Part shown: positions 1 to 11,327 of the stretch, in pieces
How positions within the stretch are numbered: position 1 is the stretch's first letter
Layout of the letters: each line of letters starts with the position of its first letter
Source of the DNA: Amoeboaphelidium protococcarum
Taxonomy: Eukaryota; Aphelidiomycota; Aphelidea
Assembly: GCA_023515745.1 (NCBI GenBank)
Contig: JALECJ010000005.1
Span: 62,001 to 126,000 of the forward strand
DNA: 64,000 nt
Direction of reading: 5' to 3'
Notes under the pieces: generated by a model
The model's input: only the letters and a program-made list of their open reading frames with translations
Database searches by the model: none
What the model was told of the DNA's origin: nothing
Program-made: the position numbers and the translations under genes

Positions 1-1088
1 CCACATTTCCCAAAGATTACGGATACACGCCCGACGGACTATCAATGGCATCGATCACTGAGCACTCAAAATTAACATTAAACTAGTTGAATCTCTGCAA
101 TCTATCAATTAAAGTTGTGGTGTTTAGGTACAAAGTACCATTTATGATGGTGGCATTATAGTTGTTTACTAGCTCCGTCTAAAGGTCAGGAGGTACGGAT
201 GACTATGGAATCTCGATTACAGGAGGAATATTGCCAGAACCTATGGGATTATCGGACGATGAAGAATCAGGTGTGGTTGTCTAATTTCCACCAGGCACAG
301 TTTAATCATTACTAGGATCCACTGCAGGCGGCGGTGAAGGTGCATCAGACTACGGTACAGCTGAAGAAGCTGGTGAGGGCGGCTGAGATATGGGAGACTG
401 AATGCCGCCAATACCTTGACCATTGGCAAGGCTTTGCAGTCCAATGCTCAGACTCAACTATTCGCCTTGACTTGGACGAACGCCAAGAGCTCTCAGCAGT
501 GATGAACTAACGTGACACTCACTATAGCCAAGTTTACGGTGTGGCCACAGAGTAGAGAGACCAATCTACTTCTCCAGAGTCGTGTTCGCAACAAGAACAA
601 TTGTAGATGCTCCGGTACCTGCATAGGTAGCCGCATCCCCTTCCGATTAAGACTCACCATTATTGGAAGTGACATTAGCTCTCAATATCCATCGCGGACT
701 TATACCACTAATGATGCTCAAGCCTTATGTCTTCAGGGATAGGTCAGTATAATTAACTAGAAAATTTTCAGTATTCGGGATGGAATTGTCAGCAGTGACT
801 GCAAAATCAAACGAACCAACCTGTTCCTCAGCCAGTCTCAGGAATATGATGTTGGACTGATTAAGAATATTCTATATAATTCTACACAAAATAAATTAAG
901 AATAACACAATGCTGTCTTAAAAGGACACAATTTTAAAATCTTACGTCAAAAAGAGCACAACTACAAGAACAGTGCTGCATCCAATAGTGAATGACTTTT
1001 AGTTTCTTCTATTATCAGCAACTATATAAGCAACAATGATTGTTAGAGCAGACCACATTGCTCTCCATCTACGCGTAAATTTGTTCAT
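1..1088 (-). CDS. partial membrane protein, FtsX/MacB permease-like N-terminus
   Basis: The gene runs off the left edge, so the 3' end is missing. In one minus-strand frame there is no TGA from 946 down to 1, about 315 codons, and the frame reads as protein with N-glycosylation sites (NYT, NVT, NTT, NAT) and a Pro/Ser-rich stretch. Exon 1 (1088-946) starts MNKFTRRWRAM and gives two hydrophobic stretches, the second containing TIGCSTVLVVVLFLT. A 64-nt GTAAG...GTGTAG intron (945-882) joins in phase to a segment containing FLRLAEEQVGSFDF. One or two N-terminal membrane segments followed by a large extracytoplasmic region is the start of FtsX/MacB-type permeases and related eukaryotic proteins. 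I infer this from pattern only. It is transcribed divergently from AP-1 sigma. Confidence 0.5.
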
Positions 1089-1600
1089 GTTTGAGTGTCT
1101 TCTTGGATAAATCAAAGCCAAAATTTTTGATACAATCAGTACACTATTCAGATGAGCACGTTAAAAAATAGTCAAAATAATTGTAATTATGGCTTACAGT
1201 ATTACAAAAGGAAGAAAGAGAGATGAAGCACAATCTTTTGTGGAGACGAAGCTGAAACGAAACAGTTCGAGGCTTTTGATCGGAGCGTTGAAACTCGTCT
1301 GATTCATTGGCAGAGTTGTGCATGTGCATTAGGTGCTTAAAGCTGCGGTCGAGTTCGCTCAAATAATGATGCATCAATCGATCATCTAGCTATATCCGTA
1401 GAAACACATGTGAGAATTTAAACCATCTTTGTTGCCTTGTAAATAAGCATCGTTGTTTTTATGGTTCGTGATATGGACGCGCCTAAGTGTTCGCTAAATG
1501 ATCATCAAAGTTCGTTCTTTTGTTCTCTTATTCAAAGTTTTATTCCTAAAACGTAAACCAATCATTTGAATAAAATTGATAAACTACCCTTCAATTAAGT
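1089..1600. other. divergent intergenic region
   Basis: About 510 bp between the start codons of two divergent genes. No coding exon is supported. An apparent 77-codon minus-strand ORF at 1144-1377 lies upstream of the real start at 1088 and is probably 5' flanking sequence. The stretch presumably holds both promoters. Confidence 0.5.
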
Positions 1601-2131
1601 ATGAATATTCAGTATATGCTCTTGGTGTCTAGATAAGGCAAAATTAGGTTGACTAAATGGTTCGCTGTACTGCCTAATAAGGAAAAGGCCAGGATCGTGA
1701 AAGAAGTGTCCACTGCCGTGCTGGCAAGACGCAGCAAGATGTGTAATGTGCTCGAGTACAAAGATCATAAAGTGCTGTATCGCAGATATGCATCGCTCTA
1801 CTTTGTGGCTGGTGTCAGTAATGATTCTAATGAGCTATTAGTGTTGGAGATTATACATCGTTTTGTCGAAGTGCTGGATAGATACTTTGGCAATGTTTGC
1901 GAACTTGATCTAATCTTCAACTTTAATAAGGTAAGAAAGATGTCATTAAATCTAAGTTGTTTAAGATGTAAATGTTGTACTAATTGAGATATATTGTAGG
2001 CGTACTATATATTGGATGAATTGTTGATTGCCGGAGAGTTGTAGGAGAGCTCTCGCAAGTCTGCACTGAGAGTCATCACTCAACAAGATACTTTGGCTGA
2101 GGGAGAAGATCCAGCGGATTAACACAAGTGA
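1601..2131 (+). CDS. AP-1 clathrin adaptor complex sigma subunit
   Basis: Small sigma chain of the trans-Golgi/endosome clathrin adaptor AP-1, which helps bind dileucine sorting signals. Starting at ATG 1601 the protein begins MNIQYMLLVSRQGKIRL, the standard sigma N-terminus, with in-frame TAA as Gln in SRQGK. The core contains RRYASLYFVAGV and FGNVCELDLIFNF, which match AP1S better than AP2S. One 69-nt intron (1931-1999, GTAAG...TTGTAG) separates FNFNK from AYYILDELLIAGE. The stop is TGA 2129-2131. About 153 aa is normal for the family. The start is fixed by the conserved N-terminus upstream of the first long standard-code ORF. Confidence 0.93.
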
Positions 2132-2281
2132 TCTTTTGATAATAATTTGATTGTGTACTTTACTTTTTACATTTACCTGTATAGTCTTACTTGTTAGTCG
2201 ATTGAAGTTAAAATGATATCGGACAAGCTGTCTCATCATAAATACAAACTGTTAGTATAATCATCAGTGGAATCGTCGTCA

Positions 2282-5007
2282 TCATTTGCTGGACTTTACA
2301 AACTCCAGAATCTTGGCTGTAATCTCTTTTACCAGGATAGGAGACTAAACTTGTACCAGATTGCTTAAAGCTCCTTCTACATCGTACGTCATCATCATCA
2401 GAGCTGGGCGATTGGAGGCTTTCAGAATGGACATGAGCATTTTCAGCAGTGGCAGTTGAATGGACACTTGCTTCAGTGACAATGAATCGACAAGCTTTTA
2501 CATGAACGGAGCCTTGGAAATCTGTGAGGGAAGAGTATGAGAGCTACTAAGCAGCTTCTGATACGGACCAATAAGATTAACCATGTTGGAACTTTTACAT
2601 TCCACAAATCCTTAAATCAAAACGTCCAAATTCTTGCCATTAAGTAATGCCTTTTCCACTTGATCACTCTCCTCCGCCATCCATGCCACAATAGAATCCA
2701 ATGCCTACGTCTACCAGTAAGGATTCTAGGCATCCTTTAATAGCTACAAATAGAACGATAGCACATCATGCATCCACATCAACTCTCGACAAATTTTAGA
2801 TCCATGACTCAAATCGCATAACATTGGGAGTGCAAACTGCTTGAGGGGACTATTGGTTTGCACAATCTTCAGTAGATGCTATATCATACCAGCCTTGGCA
2901 GCAATCTCCAACCTCGTTTTGTTCACCCTACAAAAGTTGAACACTATGAACAGAGCCTGATTTCTGATCTCCTTCAAGTATTTCCCCTCATGCCGGGATA
3001 GCATGTTCACTATCATTGGACCGCCGTTCAGAATCTACAAAGCATCCAGTGCAGACTAGACAACGGAGATATTCTTTATACCTTTTAGCAGTTCCAATTG
3101 GTGTCTGGCAGCAAGCTTTGGATAGACATCAATGAAAGATTTAATAGTCCGCTTGGTGGACATTGCTTCCTTCACCTTGAGATTGGAACGAGTGAAGACA
3201 GATATCACTTCAATCAGCTTGATAATATATCCTTCTGTCTCGGATAGATCGTCATAAATCAGATCTTTCAGCACTTCAAATAGGACAAACACGGCATCAT
3301 ATTTGGATAACATCATGCAAAATTCATTTTTAGGATAGTTATTAGACTAATGCAGGATAACATTGAGCCCCTCAATGGCAGTGAACACAAGATTCTTGCG
3401 CTGGCTGTTATAAGATTCATTCAAAAGCTAGACCAAAGTACTAAGACCATCACAAGAGACAAAACAGCGCACGGTATTCTCAGAGCTTTAGAGACACAAT
3501 TAAGTAAACTCAGCAGCTTGAAGTCGCAAAGTCAAATCTTGTCCAGCTTTTAGCAATGCAATAATCTTGTTGACAGCACCGAGGAAACACATACTCTCCA
3601 GCGTCTCTTTACTTTGACCTAAATTGATTAGAACTTTTAGCAAGAGACCCTTCGCAGTAAGCGACAGATTGCAATCTAAAAGCTGCAGCAGAGGCAATAG
3701 ACCATGATTCTATACCACTTCGCTTTGCAAATTCAGATCTGTCAAAAGGGAAAGCAGACGAGACAGATAGTCAACCAGTTTTGCGTCATCGGCCTTCAGC
3801 TTATTAGACACAATATCAGCCACTTCAGCTGCTAATTTAGCTTTGCCATCACGTTCCATCTACACTTCTCCCTCTAACAAATCAAATGGATCCTCCTCGT
3901 CTTCATCAAAATTGGCATCCTGCATATCCATTTTATTACGCAAACGACTCTCCAGATCAATATTAAAGGTGTCAAAATCATCGTCAATTATAGTGTTCAA
4001 GTTCTTATTATTGATGTCAGGCTTGGATTTCACACGCTTCACTGCAATATCATCTGCAGGCGCCTTCTATGGTGCAGAAGATTGCGCCGACATTTTACTT
4101 CTAACCGCACTGAGCCACTGATGTTTGATCAGTTTCTTTGCACTAATACGCAGGTTAGGATCTCGCTGGAAACAAGACATGAGGAAATCTGAAGCCACAC
4201 TGGACGCAACTTCTGGAATAGGTGGATGATCATCTTGTACAATTTTGAATAGGGCAGCCATAGGAGAGCATTGAAAATACGGAGGTTCGCCAGTCAACAG
4301 TTCAATCACAGTACACCCAACGGACCAGATATCACTGGCAGTTCCGGGCTACTGCATCTCAATAACTTCTGGTGCAAGCCAATAAGGACTTCCAACTACC
4401 ATAGATTCACCTTGTGGCTCATTCAACTTTGTCGCCACACCAAAATCACCCAATTTAACGTGACCCTCCTTAGTGGACAAAATATTCGCAGCTTTTATAT
4501 CCCGATGCACCACACCTTCCTCGTGAAGATAAATCAAACCTTCCAACACTTGATAGACATATACAGCCACTAGGCCCTCACTGATTTATCCAAACTTTTT
4601 CAAGGTAGTCTACAGCGAACCATTCTCACAAAACTCCAAAACTATGTACAGAAAGTCTTTAGTCTTTATGAATCCAGAGTACTTGACAATGTTTTAATGA
4701 TTCAACTTTTTTAGTAGATCAATTTCAAGCTACATAAAATTATAAAATAAATTAACATCTAGGCATGATATATCCAATACAATTTACCATTATAGAAGCA
4801 ACTTCACTCTTGGGAATATCTGCCAGCTTCACCTGCTTTATAGCCACAACTTCACCAGTCTCCTTGTTTAGGCCTCTATACACAGCTCCAAAAGCACCCT
4901 TTCCAATACAATCACCTAATTGCTACAATAAGTTCTTATTAAATTAATCATAAAGAATTTGATAGGATACTTACATATTATCCAACAGATTTATCCACGA
5001 TATTCAT
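2282..5007 (-). CDS. sepH/Cdc7-type (Cdc15-like) septation kinase with armadillo-like C-terminus
   Basis: Predicted 871-aa Ser/Thr kinase of the septation-initiation/MAP3K-epsilon family. The kinase domain occupies about residues 12-270: glycine loop [18 protein letters not shown] lysine, [12 protein letters not shown] catalytic loop, LGDFGVA, and [10 protein letters not shown]. The remaining ~550 residues are helical and leucine-rich with several armadillo-like repeats (for example [14 protein letters not shown] and GLSTLVQLLNESYN), the arrangement of SepH, Cdc7p and plant MAP3K-epsilon. Two short introns lie near the 5' end (4923-4974 and 4730-4787). Many in-frame TAG/TAA codons fall at ordinary positions, for example NHQNIVKYSG. 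Known family members act at the spindle pole or division site to trigger cytokinesis. The 3' end is 150 bp from the convergent AP-1 sigma stop. Confidence 0.88.
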
Positions 5008-5209
5008 CCTCTTTGTTCTATACTGGAAATACGAAGAAAGACAAAGGAAAGACGAAAGCTGAAACGGATCGGATCGGATCGGATCTCTCAAAGAAGAATC
5101 AGTAAGCTTTACTATGAATACTACAGTACAAAACACTCAAAATAGAAAAATAGCATAAAAAAGAATAAATAATCAAGTATAGTAAAGAAGAAAATACACG
5201 TAACAACTT

Positions 5210-6349
5210 TCACTCATCTTCGTCTCTAATATCCTCGCCGACATTGCCTTTCGTTAGAGCATCGTAGATCATCTTTACAATCAGGGATCCCCAATAAACG
5301 TGCAAAATCTACAAAATCGATAACAGCACCAGAAAGACGGGAAACTGAGGCATTAGAGTCATAGCTTTAGTATATCCATAAGTACTAACTAGGTAACGGA
5401 CACAAGGCTGGAGTACAGTCAGAGGAAATACCACACAGCGCGATACCAGGAATACAGCGGCGAATGTGGCAAAGAACCCATTCGCGTAATTCTATTTCTG
5501 CGCGTACATACTCAACTTGGCCAACTCCATTATGGGATCAGAAATATCGTGTAGCACCAAAATTATACATCCAATCCTAAATTACTTCAAATACCAAGAG
5601 GTGACAATTAAAGCGATAGTGACCAGGTGATGAAGAATCATCTACAACTTGTCCTTCTATTTAGGTCCTTCCAAGTTGAACGCTACCAAAATCGTGCTGT
5701 AAATATAGTAAGCCAGCGCATACTGATAGTGGAACAAGATTGGTGACGATGATAGAGTGGTCCTAATCGACTGGGATATCAAATTGAAGGTATAAATAAA
5801 AAAATCCAGATTTAAAAACTCAGACAATCTAGATAGCGCGTAATCATAGCCATGACTACCTGAAGCATCATATCTTATCCTCATATAAGGCCACTAATCG
5901 AAAGAGAATTACTACCCTCTAATTAACCATCCATCACTAAGCCAATGTCCGTCAGCTCCTACAAACATCTAGTTATCGCCAATCAATGCGTACAATCCAA
6001 GACAGAACAGGACAGAGTATGACACCAGTTTGTACATTGACGTCGTGCACTTCCACAAATTTGTAGAATACTATTGCAATAAGTTTTATCGCGGCTGTCC
6101 AAGCTTAGGACTGGGAGGTGGAGATTGTACACGCTAACCATCAGGTCGGCGCACTATAACCAAAGACAGAGGCTGAAATAAATACCGATGCAGAAGAGAA
6201 TGCGTACAAGCTATGAGGGCAACTAGAAGAAAAACCATTATCCCGTCTTGAATAAAATTCATATCCGCTCCCACAGGATGATCAACAGCCTTGTGTAACC
6301 CAGTAAACGCCACATTCCTGTCAATCACAGGTAAATCAATGTGAACCAT
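5210..6349 (-). CDS. ceramide synthase (TLC domain, Lag1/Lac1 family)
   Basis: Single-exon 379-aa multi-spanning ER membrane protein. The Lag1 motif is clear: HHLVTIALIVTSWYL followed by FRIGCIILVLHDISDPI and MELAKL, including the double His and the HD pair needed for N-acylation of sphingoid bases. There is an N-terminal hydrophobic segment near residues 30-50 and at least five more across the TLC domain. The tail is acidic (GEDIRDEDE), as is common in this family. The start is ATG 6349 because the frame is open and sensible from there; ATG 5884 would cut off the region before the first TLC helix. It is divergent from the GH31 gene across a 1-kb spacer. Confidence 0.88.
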
Positions 6350-7389
6350 ATTTAATCAGGAGTTGATAATTCTAATCACTTTCAAGTAGAAGATCCTAAG
6401 ATATATAAGTGTGCGTAGAATGTGTAATGTCTGAGAAGACAATCCAGGAGGTGAAGAGCTAGCTAAATACAGAGAGATAAAAATGTGAAAGAAAGGATGT
6501 GTCACCCCTGATCATGTTGCGCAGGCGGCGTCTTCTCTAACACCCAATCGTCGCCTAAAATGGGACTGTTTGCGCGTTTTGGGCAATGATGATTGAGACT
6601 CACACAGCGTGTTTTAAAGCGCCTGGTGAATCATCCCTCTCGTTTCACATTTAATTATTTGTGAAGAGCACGCGTAAATGAACCTCCGTGTATACATCGT
6701 TGAATGGATCCATTTACTTATATTCATTCAAAGCAATAGAAAATATGCCAGGCTTGCCTTTCCGTTTACTGACTACTTAGAAGGGGTGATGTGATAGACT
6801 CTATGGTGGACGTATTTGAGTAGGTCGTGCGCCTCTTGGTTGATTTAGAAACGTTTAAAATTTGACAATATTGCTGCTATCAAAGACTGCTTTATATGCA
6901 GTACACTTTGATATTTTTAACGAGTCTCAGATTTTAATTAATTTGAACGTGATATCACTAATAATCGATGTGTTGATTTGATATGTATTAGTGTCACCAT
7001 TCTGGATAATTATTAAATTTATTATTTGAAGCATAGTAAAAATGTCGCTATCAAGAGGTAAGCTTGATTTGTATGACTTTATCGTGAAACATGGGTAAGA
7101 CAGCAAACGCCGCCCAGAATTCATAAGGGCGGCACTAACCAGTTTTAATCAGAAACGACCGAAAAAGATTTAGGGGCCGATCAGCCCGAAGTTTTTCTCG
7201 CTTGCCCGTTCCCTCGTTCAATCATACCTTTGCTTGAATTGTGTTGTAGCGTGGGATAATTTATCAACCGACTTGTACCCTTTTTACTAGCTTTGATCAC
7301 TATAGTAAGGTCTTTGTAGCAGATTGGTCTACCTATACTACGTATTTCGTTGGAGGATCAAAGACTTAAAATTTTGGTGTCAAACAATT
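6350..7389. other. divergent intergenic region, about 1 kb
   Basis: Between the starts of ceramide synthase (-) and the GH31 gene (+). Short ORFs occur (for example minus 6927-7124) but none has family resemblance, and TGA appears often in all frames. I see no RNA gene. It probably contains two promoters and untranslated leaders. Confidence 0.45.
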
Positions 7390-10300
7390 ATGGGCAAATC
7401 TCTGTTGCTTGGATATAGATTTTGTTAGGAATTTTGGAATGCTTTTACAATCTCATCTTTATTCATTCTCATCATCGTCATGATTTCTATGGGCAATTAG
7501 TAAATGACACTGGGAATGTCAGTTGGAAGTGTAATGGACTCCCAGTTGAGTACGGAGAATTTTGTAATATCTCTTGATGGATCTACCGAGTCGCATCCTC
7601 TGGCCAAGATATCTCGCAAACTGTCGCTGAGGCCTACTGTGTCAAAGGACTCACCTATTCTGTTCTTTCTGAAGATATTTCACAAATCTGATGTCGCTAG
7701 AGCACGTCCTGTATGGTCCATGACTAATGCTGGTGTACCGTTCATATAGATTGCCGTTGGTGATGACAAAGTTGGTCCCGGGAACGGTGAGTATCGAATT
7801 ATGCAGAATACGCAGTTCATCACCACTCATTAGACGATTGATTATATTGGTATCATTCCTGCTGGGAAGTAGAATTATGGCTTAGCATCTGATAGTGATC
7901 GCATAGTCATCTCTGGATAACTGTCGTACAGTATAGCAGATGATCTATCTTAGAGACAGCCTCGTCGTAATCAAAGATCTTCGACTGCATCTAATAATGC
8001 TGATGAGTCTAGCCCCTTCATTGCAAAGTATACCGTGTATTTTACTGAAAGTCATTCTAATGAGTTATAGTTCAGTGTTAATGTCCACGATGTCAACTAG
8101 AATAGCCTCGGTAATTATGATAGAATCATGTTAACATACTCCATGGGAGAAGAGGAGGAAGTTTTTGGTCTTGGTGAGTAGTTTAGCTATTGGTCACTGA
8201 AAGGTCAAAGAGTTCCTATCATTAGTCGAGAGCAGGGCATTGGCAGAGGAAGACAACCTCTTACATATATTTTGAATCATGTTCCTCCTAAGGAGCCATC
8301 ATATGCAGGAGCTGATGCCCTATCCACTTATACTGCTATTGCGCATTATATTACATCTCAATCTCGATCTGTGTACTTGCATAATTCCGAATTGTCCATC
8401 TTTGATTTTACCGTTAAGAATAGATGCTAAATCGAGGTTGTGAGTCTGCAGTGTAAATTGAGCTTGTTCTATGCGAAGAGACCGTTGGAATTGATTGACA
8501 TTTATACTTAGAGAATTTCCGGTAGATAGAGTATGCTCCCAGACTGGATAAATGGTAAGGATGGAGCTGTCGTTGGAATTCAAGGCGGAGAAGGTAAGGT
8601 GTTTGATGTTGTCAACAAGCTGTAGAGCCATAATGTCAAAGTTGCCGCCGTGTGGCTCTAAGATTGGGTCGGCACTAGAGAGTAGCCTATTAATCTGACC
8701 ATTCCTATTCCCTTTCTGGTTCCTGGCTTCCCCGATCGAAGAACCGCCACAATTAATATTCAAGGTACAAATACTTAGAAGCGTTTATGGTGGAACTGGG
8801 AGAACGATAGGAAACTTTATCCGAGTTGGAAGCAGTTTATCTCAAAACTGTACAATGAGAATGGCGTGAGGGTCATGGCGTACATCAATCCATTTCTGAC
8901 TAATGTGGAGCGTGGTGGAAAGGATCCGGATTCTTTTAAACATAATTACTTCAAGGAGGCTAGCGAGAAAGGCTACCTGGTACAGAAGTGGGTTAACAAA
9001 TCGGCCCTCGACGAGCACCACAAATAGTAGACTTCTGGGCAGCACGTCTTTAATATTGATCATAGTCTTGACGGCGAAGATTGGAAGTTGGTTGATTATT
9101 TGGTCACCAGTGGACCTGGAGTTGTAGCAGGCATGGTGGATTTGTCTAATCCGTAAGCTTTTGAATGGTTCAAGAACATTATAAAAAAGAATATGCTTGA
9201 AAATGGTGTTAAAGGTTGGATGGCTGATTTTGCAGAATACATGCCTCTTGATGGTGTGATATGGTCGCAATTAAATCAAGTAGATGGAAAGATTGAGTAG
9301 CACAATCCGCAAGCCTTCCACAATATCTATCCTCGAGAGTGGGCGCGCCTGAATGCCGAGGCTGTTAAGGAGATGAATGAAAGTGGCAATGATGTCGTGT
9401 TCTTTATGCGATCCGCTTACTCTGACAGTGCCAAGTATTGTAATTCGTTCTGGAATGGTGATTAGCTTCACACTTGGGATCTATTGGACGGTTTGGAATC
9501 AACTATCTTTGGTAGTTTGAATGCTGGACTGTCCGGTATTGCTAATGTTCATTCAGATATTGGCGGATATACCACTATCAATGTGGACCCAAATGTTAGA
9601 ATCAAAGTGGCGAACAAGACCACTATTGTGCGACTGCCTATAATTGACAGAAGATTAAGACTTACGCGTCAGGATTCAGAGTTGTTCTACCGGTGGATGG
9701 AGACGGCAGTGTTTACATCTACCACCATGTATAGAACTCATGAAGGCTCCGTCCCGGAAGAGAATATGCAAGTGTGGTCGGACGATGCACACATGAAGGC
9801 TTTTGCTCATTTCACTGGCATGTTTTCTAGTTTGATGGATCATCGGAAGTTGCTTTAGGTTGAGCATCAGCTACACGGGTATCCAATTTTGCGCTCTTTG
9901 TATTTGCATTATCCTTATAGCAATAAAGGTGCGATGTAGATGGAGAGATTGCAGTTCATGTACGGTCCTTTGCTGCTCATCGTCCCCGTCACGTCTCCTG
10001 GTATTCAGTCGCTTAATCAACAGATCTCAGAGCCCAAGCCTGACGATGATCCTAACCTGCTGCAGGAAGATGAGATGGAGTTGGACAATTAATCTTCTGA
10101 TGAAGAGGACTCGCTAATTTAGTAGAGGATAATGATTCCTAACAAGGATGGAAAGCACTCTGCTAAGGGAAGACTAATCTCCAATGTGAGATATTGGGCG
10201 ACGGAAAGTGTACTTTCTACTGCTAGAGTTTTACTACGCGCTTTCTAAATCAATGGAGATGCTGAGTAGAGTGCCATCATACAGATGACTGAGCCAGTTA

Positions 10301-10920
10301 ATGTTAATACGCCTCTGTCCAAGTCTGCGCCCCAATAGTTTAGTAGACGTCCCGCACTCGATGACCCTGCTATTCCTGATCCTATAGTTCGCTCAATGTC
10401 TCCATAGAAGTAATTCTAGCCGCCGTCTGGTAGAAAAGCTCCACACTCGGCAGGTCGTCGCCGTCAGATTGTTGCGCCCAAAGAGCCGCCCCAGCCTAGA
10501 CACGGCCGTCCTTATTTACCCACTGGAACTTGGAAATACCTGTGGACAGGAGATGATTTTGATGTGCAAGATCCGTCAGGACTATTCATTACCAATCAAT
10601 TGAACAAAACTCTACCTTGTCCTGTAGGAAAGTCCGGAGTGTTTATCCGTTCTATCTCTGAGCAGTAGATGAAGGAGATTATCACTAATGGCATGTCGAA
10701 TAATATGCGATCAAAAGGTGGAGAAGATTGGCGTTATTGGTTGGATTCGTTCGAGGGAGATAGTAACTCAGACTTACGTGATGGTCCTCAGTTATAGCAC
10801 AGAATGCAAGACATTGATCAGTTGGTTGAGCGCGCCATGAGAAAGTACTATAAGCTCAGAGAAAGTCTGAAGCCATTTTTGGAATACACTGAAAACAACC
10901 AGTGGTCACCAATAGATTGA
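7390..10920 (+). CDS. GH31 glycoside hydrolase, YihQ/sulfoquinovosidase-like, with large insertion
   Basis: Single-exon 1176-aa enzyme with an N-terminal hydrophobic anchor (about residues 20-37, SLFILIIVMIS), so probably a type II membrane or secreted glycosidase. GH31 features in order: VFGLGEQFSYWSLKG and EQGIGRGRQPLTY; VVGIQGG; VWLQDWVGTR (about residue 423); KRLWWNWEND; nucleophile Asp in GWMADFAEYMP (about 612); acid/base Asp in HSDIGGYTT (about 721); YGPLLLIVPV; and GTWKYLWTGDDF. The combination QDWxGxR with HSDIGGYT resembles the bacterial YihQ group, which hydrolyses sulfoquinovosides. The substrate here is inferred. A low-complexity insertion of about 170 residues (about 870-1040) interrupts the C-terminal beta domain before GTWKYLWTG. 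Bacterial YihQ is about 680 aa, so this protein is much longer. Confidence 0.87.
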
Positions 10921-11327
10921 AATTTAATTTACATTTTGCCGGCTATATGTTTTAGACTGTACCTTCTTGTATCACATATCTCTCAACCATACCGTGAGAT
11001 CAAGAGCTATTATATCATCAAATGTTGGGCGACGCGCCTCCTCAACAATCGCCGTCGCTTCAATCACACAGATCGCTTCATGTTCAATTCTTGCGAAAAC
11101 TCAACAAAAAGTACAGTACTTGCATAACAGCATGGGATCAGAAGGCATTAAGATGGAACTTGTGCATGAGAACAGCTAGAACGCGTCTCATAATACGGTT
11201 AATTATAGAAAGTAGGAATATAACGCTAATTAAGTATTTTAAATCTTTTTATTTCATCTATGGTAGTCTATTGCGAAGTAATAAATCGCGCGGCTAGTAT
11301 CGCCTCAGGAATCGCAACAAACGCGTC
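10921..11327. other. intergenic region upstream of the Sfp1-like gene
   Basis: About 400 bp between GH31 and the zinc-finger gene, both on the plus strand. The overlapping small ORFs around 10936-11297 resemble nothing and differ in frame. It is probably the terminator of the first gene and promoter/leader of the second. Confidence 0.45.

Noticed and set aside
199-742. Plus-strand ORFs overlapping in three frames
   Set aside because: They are antisense to the minus-strand permease-like gene, whose translation has glycosylation sites and a phase-exact intron; the plus frames resemble nothing.
1144-1377. Minus-strand ORF beginning MMHHYLSELDRSF, possibly extended by a 54-nt intron
   Set aside because: The extension would overlap the first exon of the permease-like gene in another frame, and the protein has no recognisable features.
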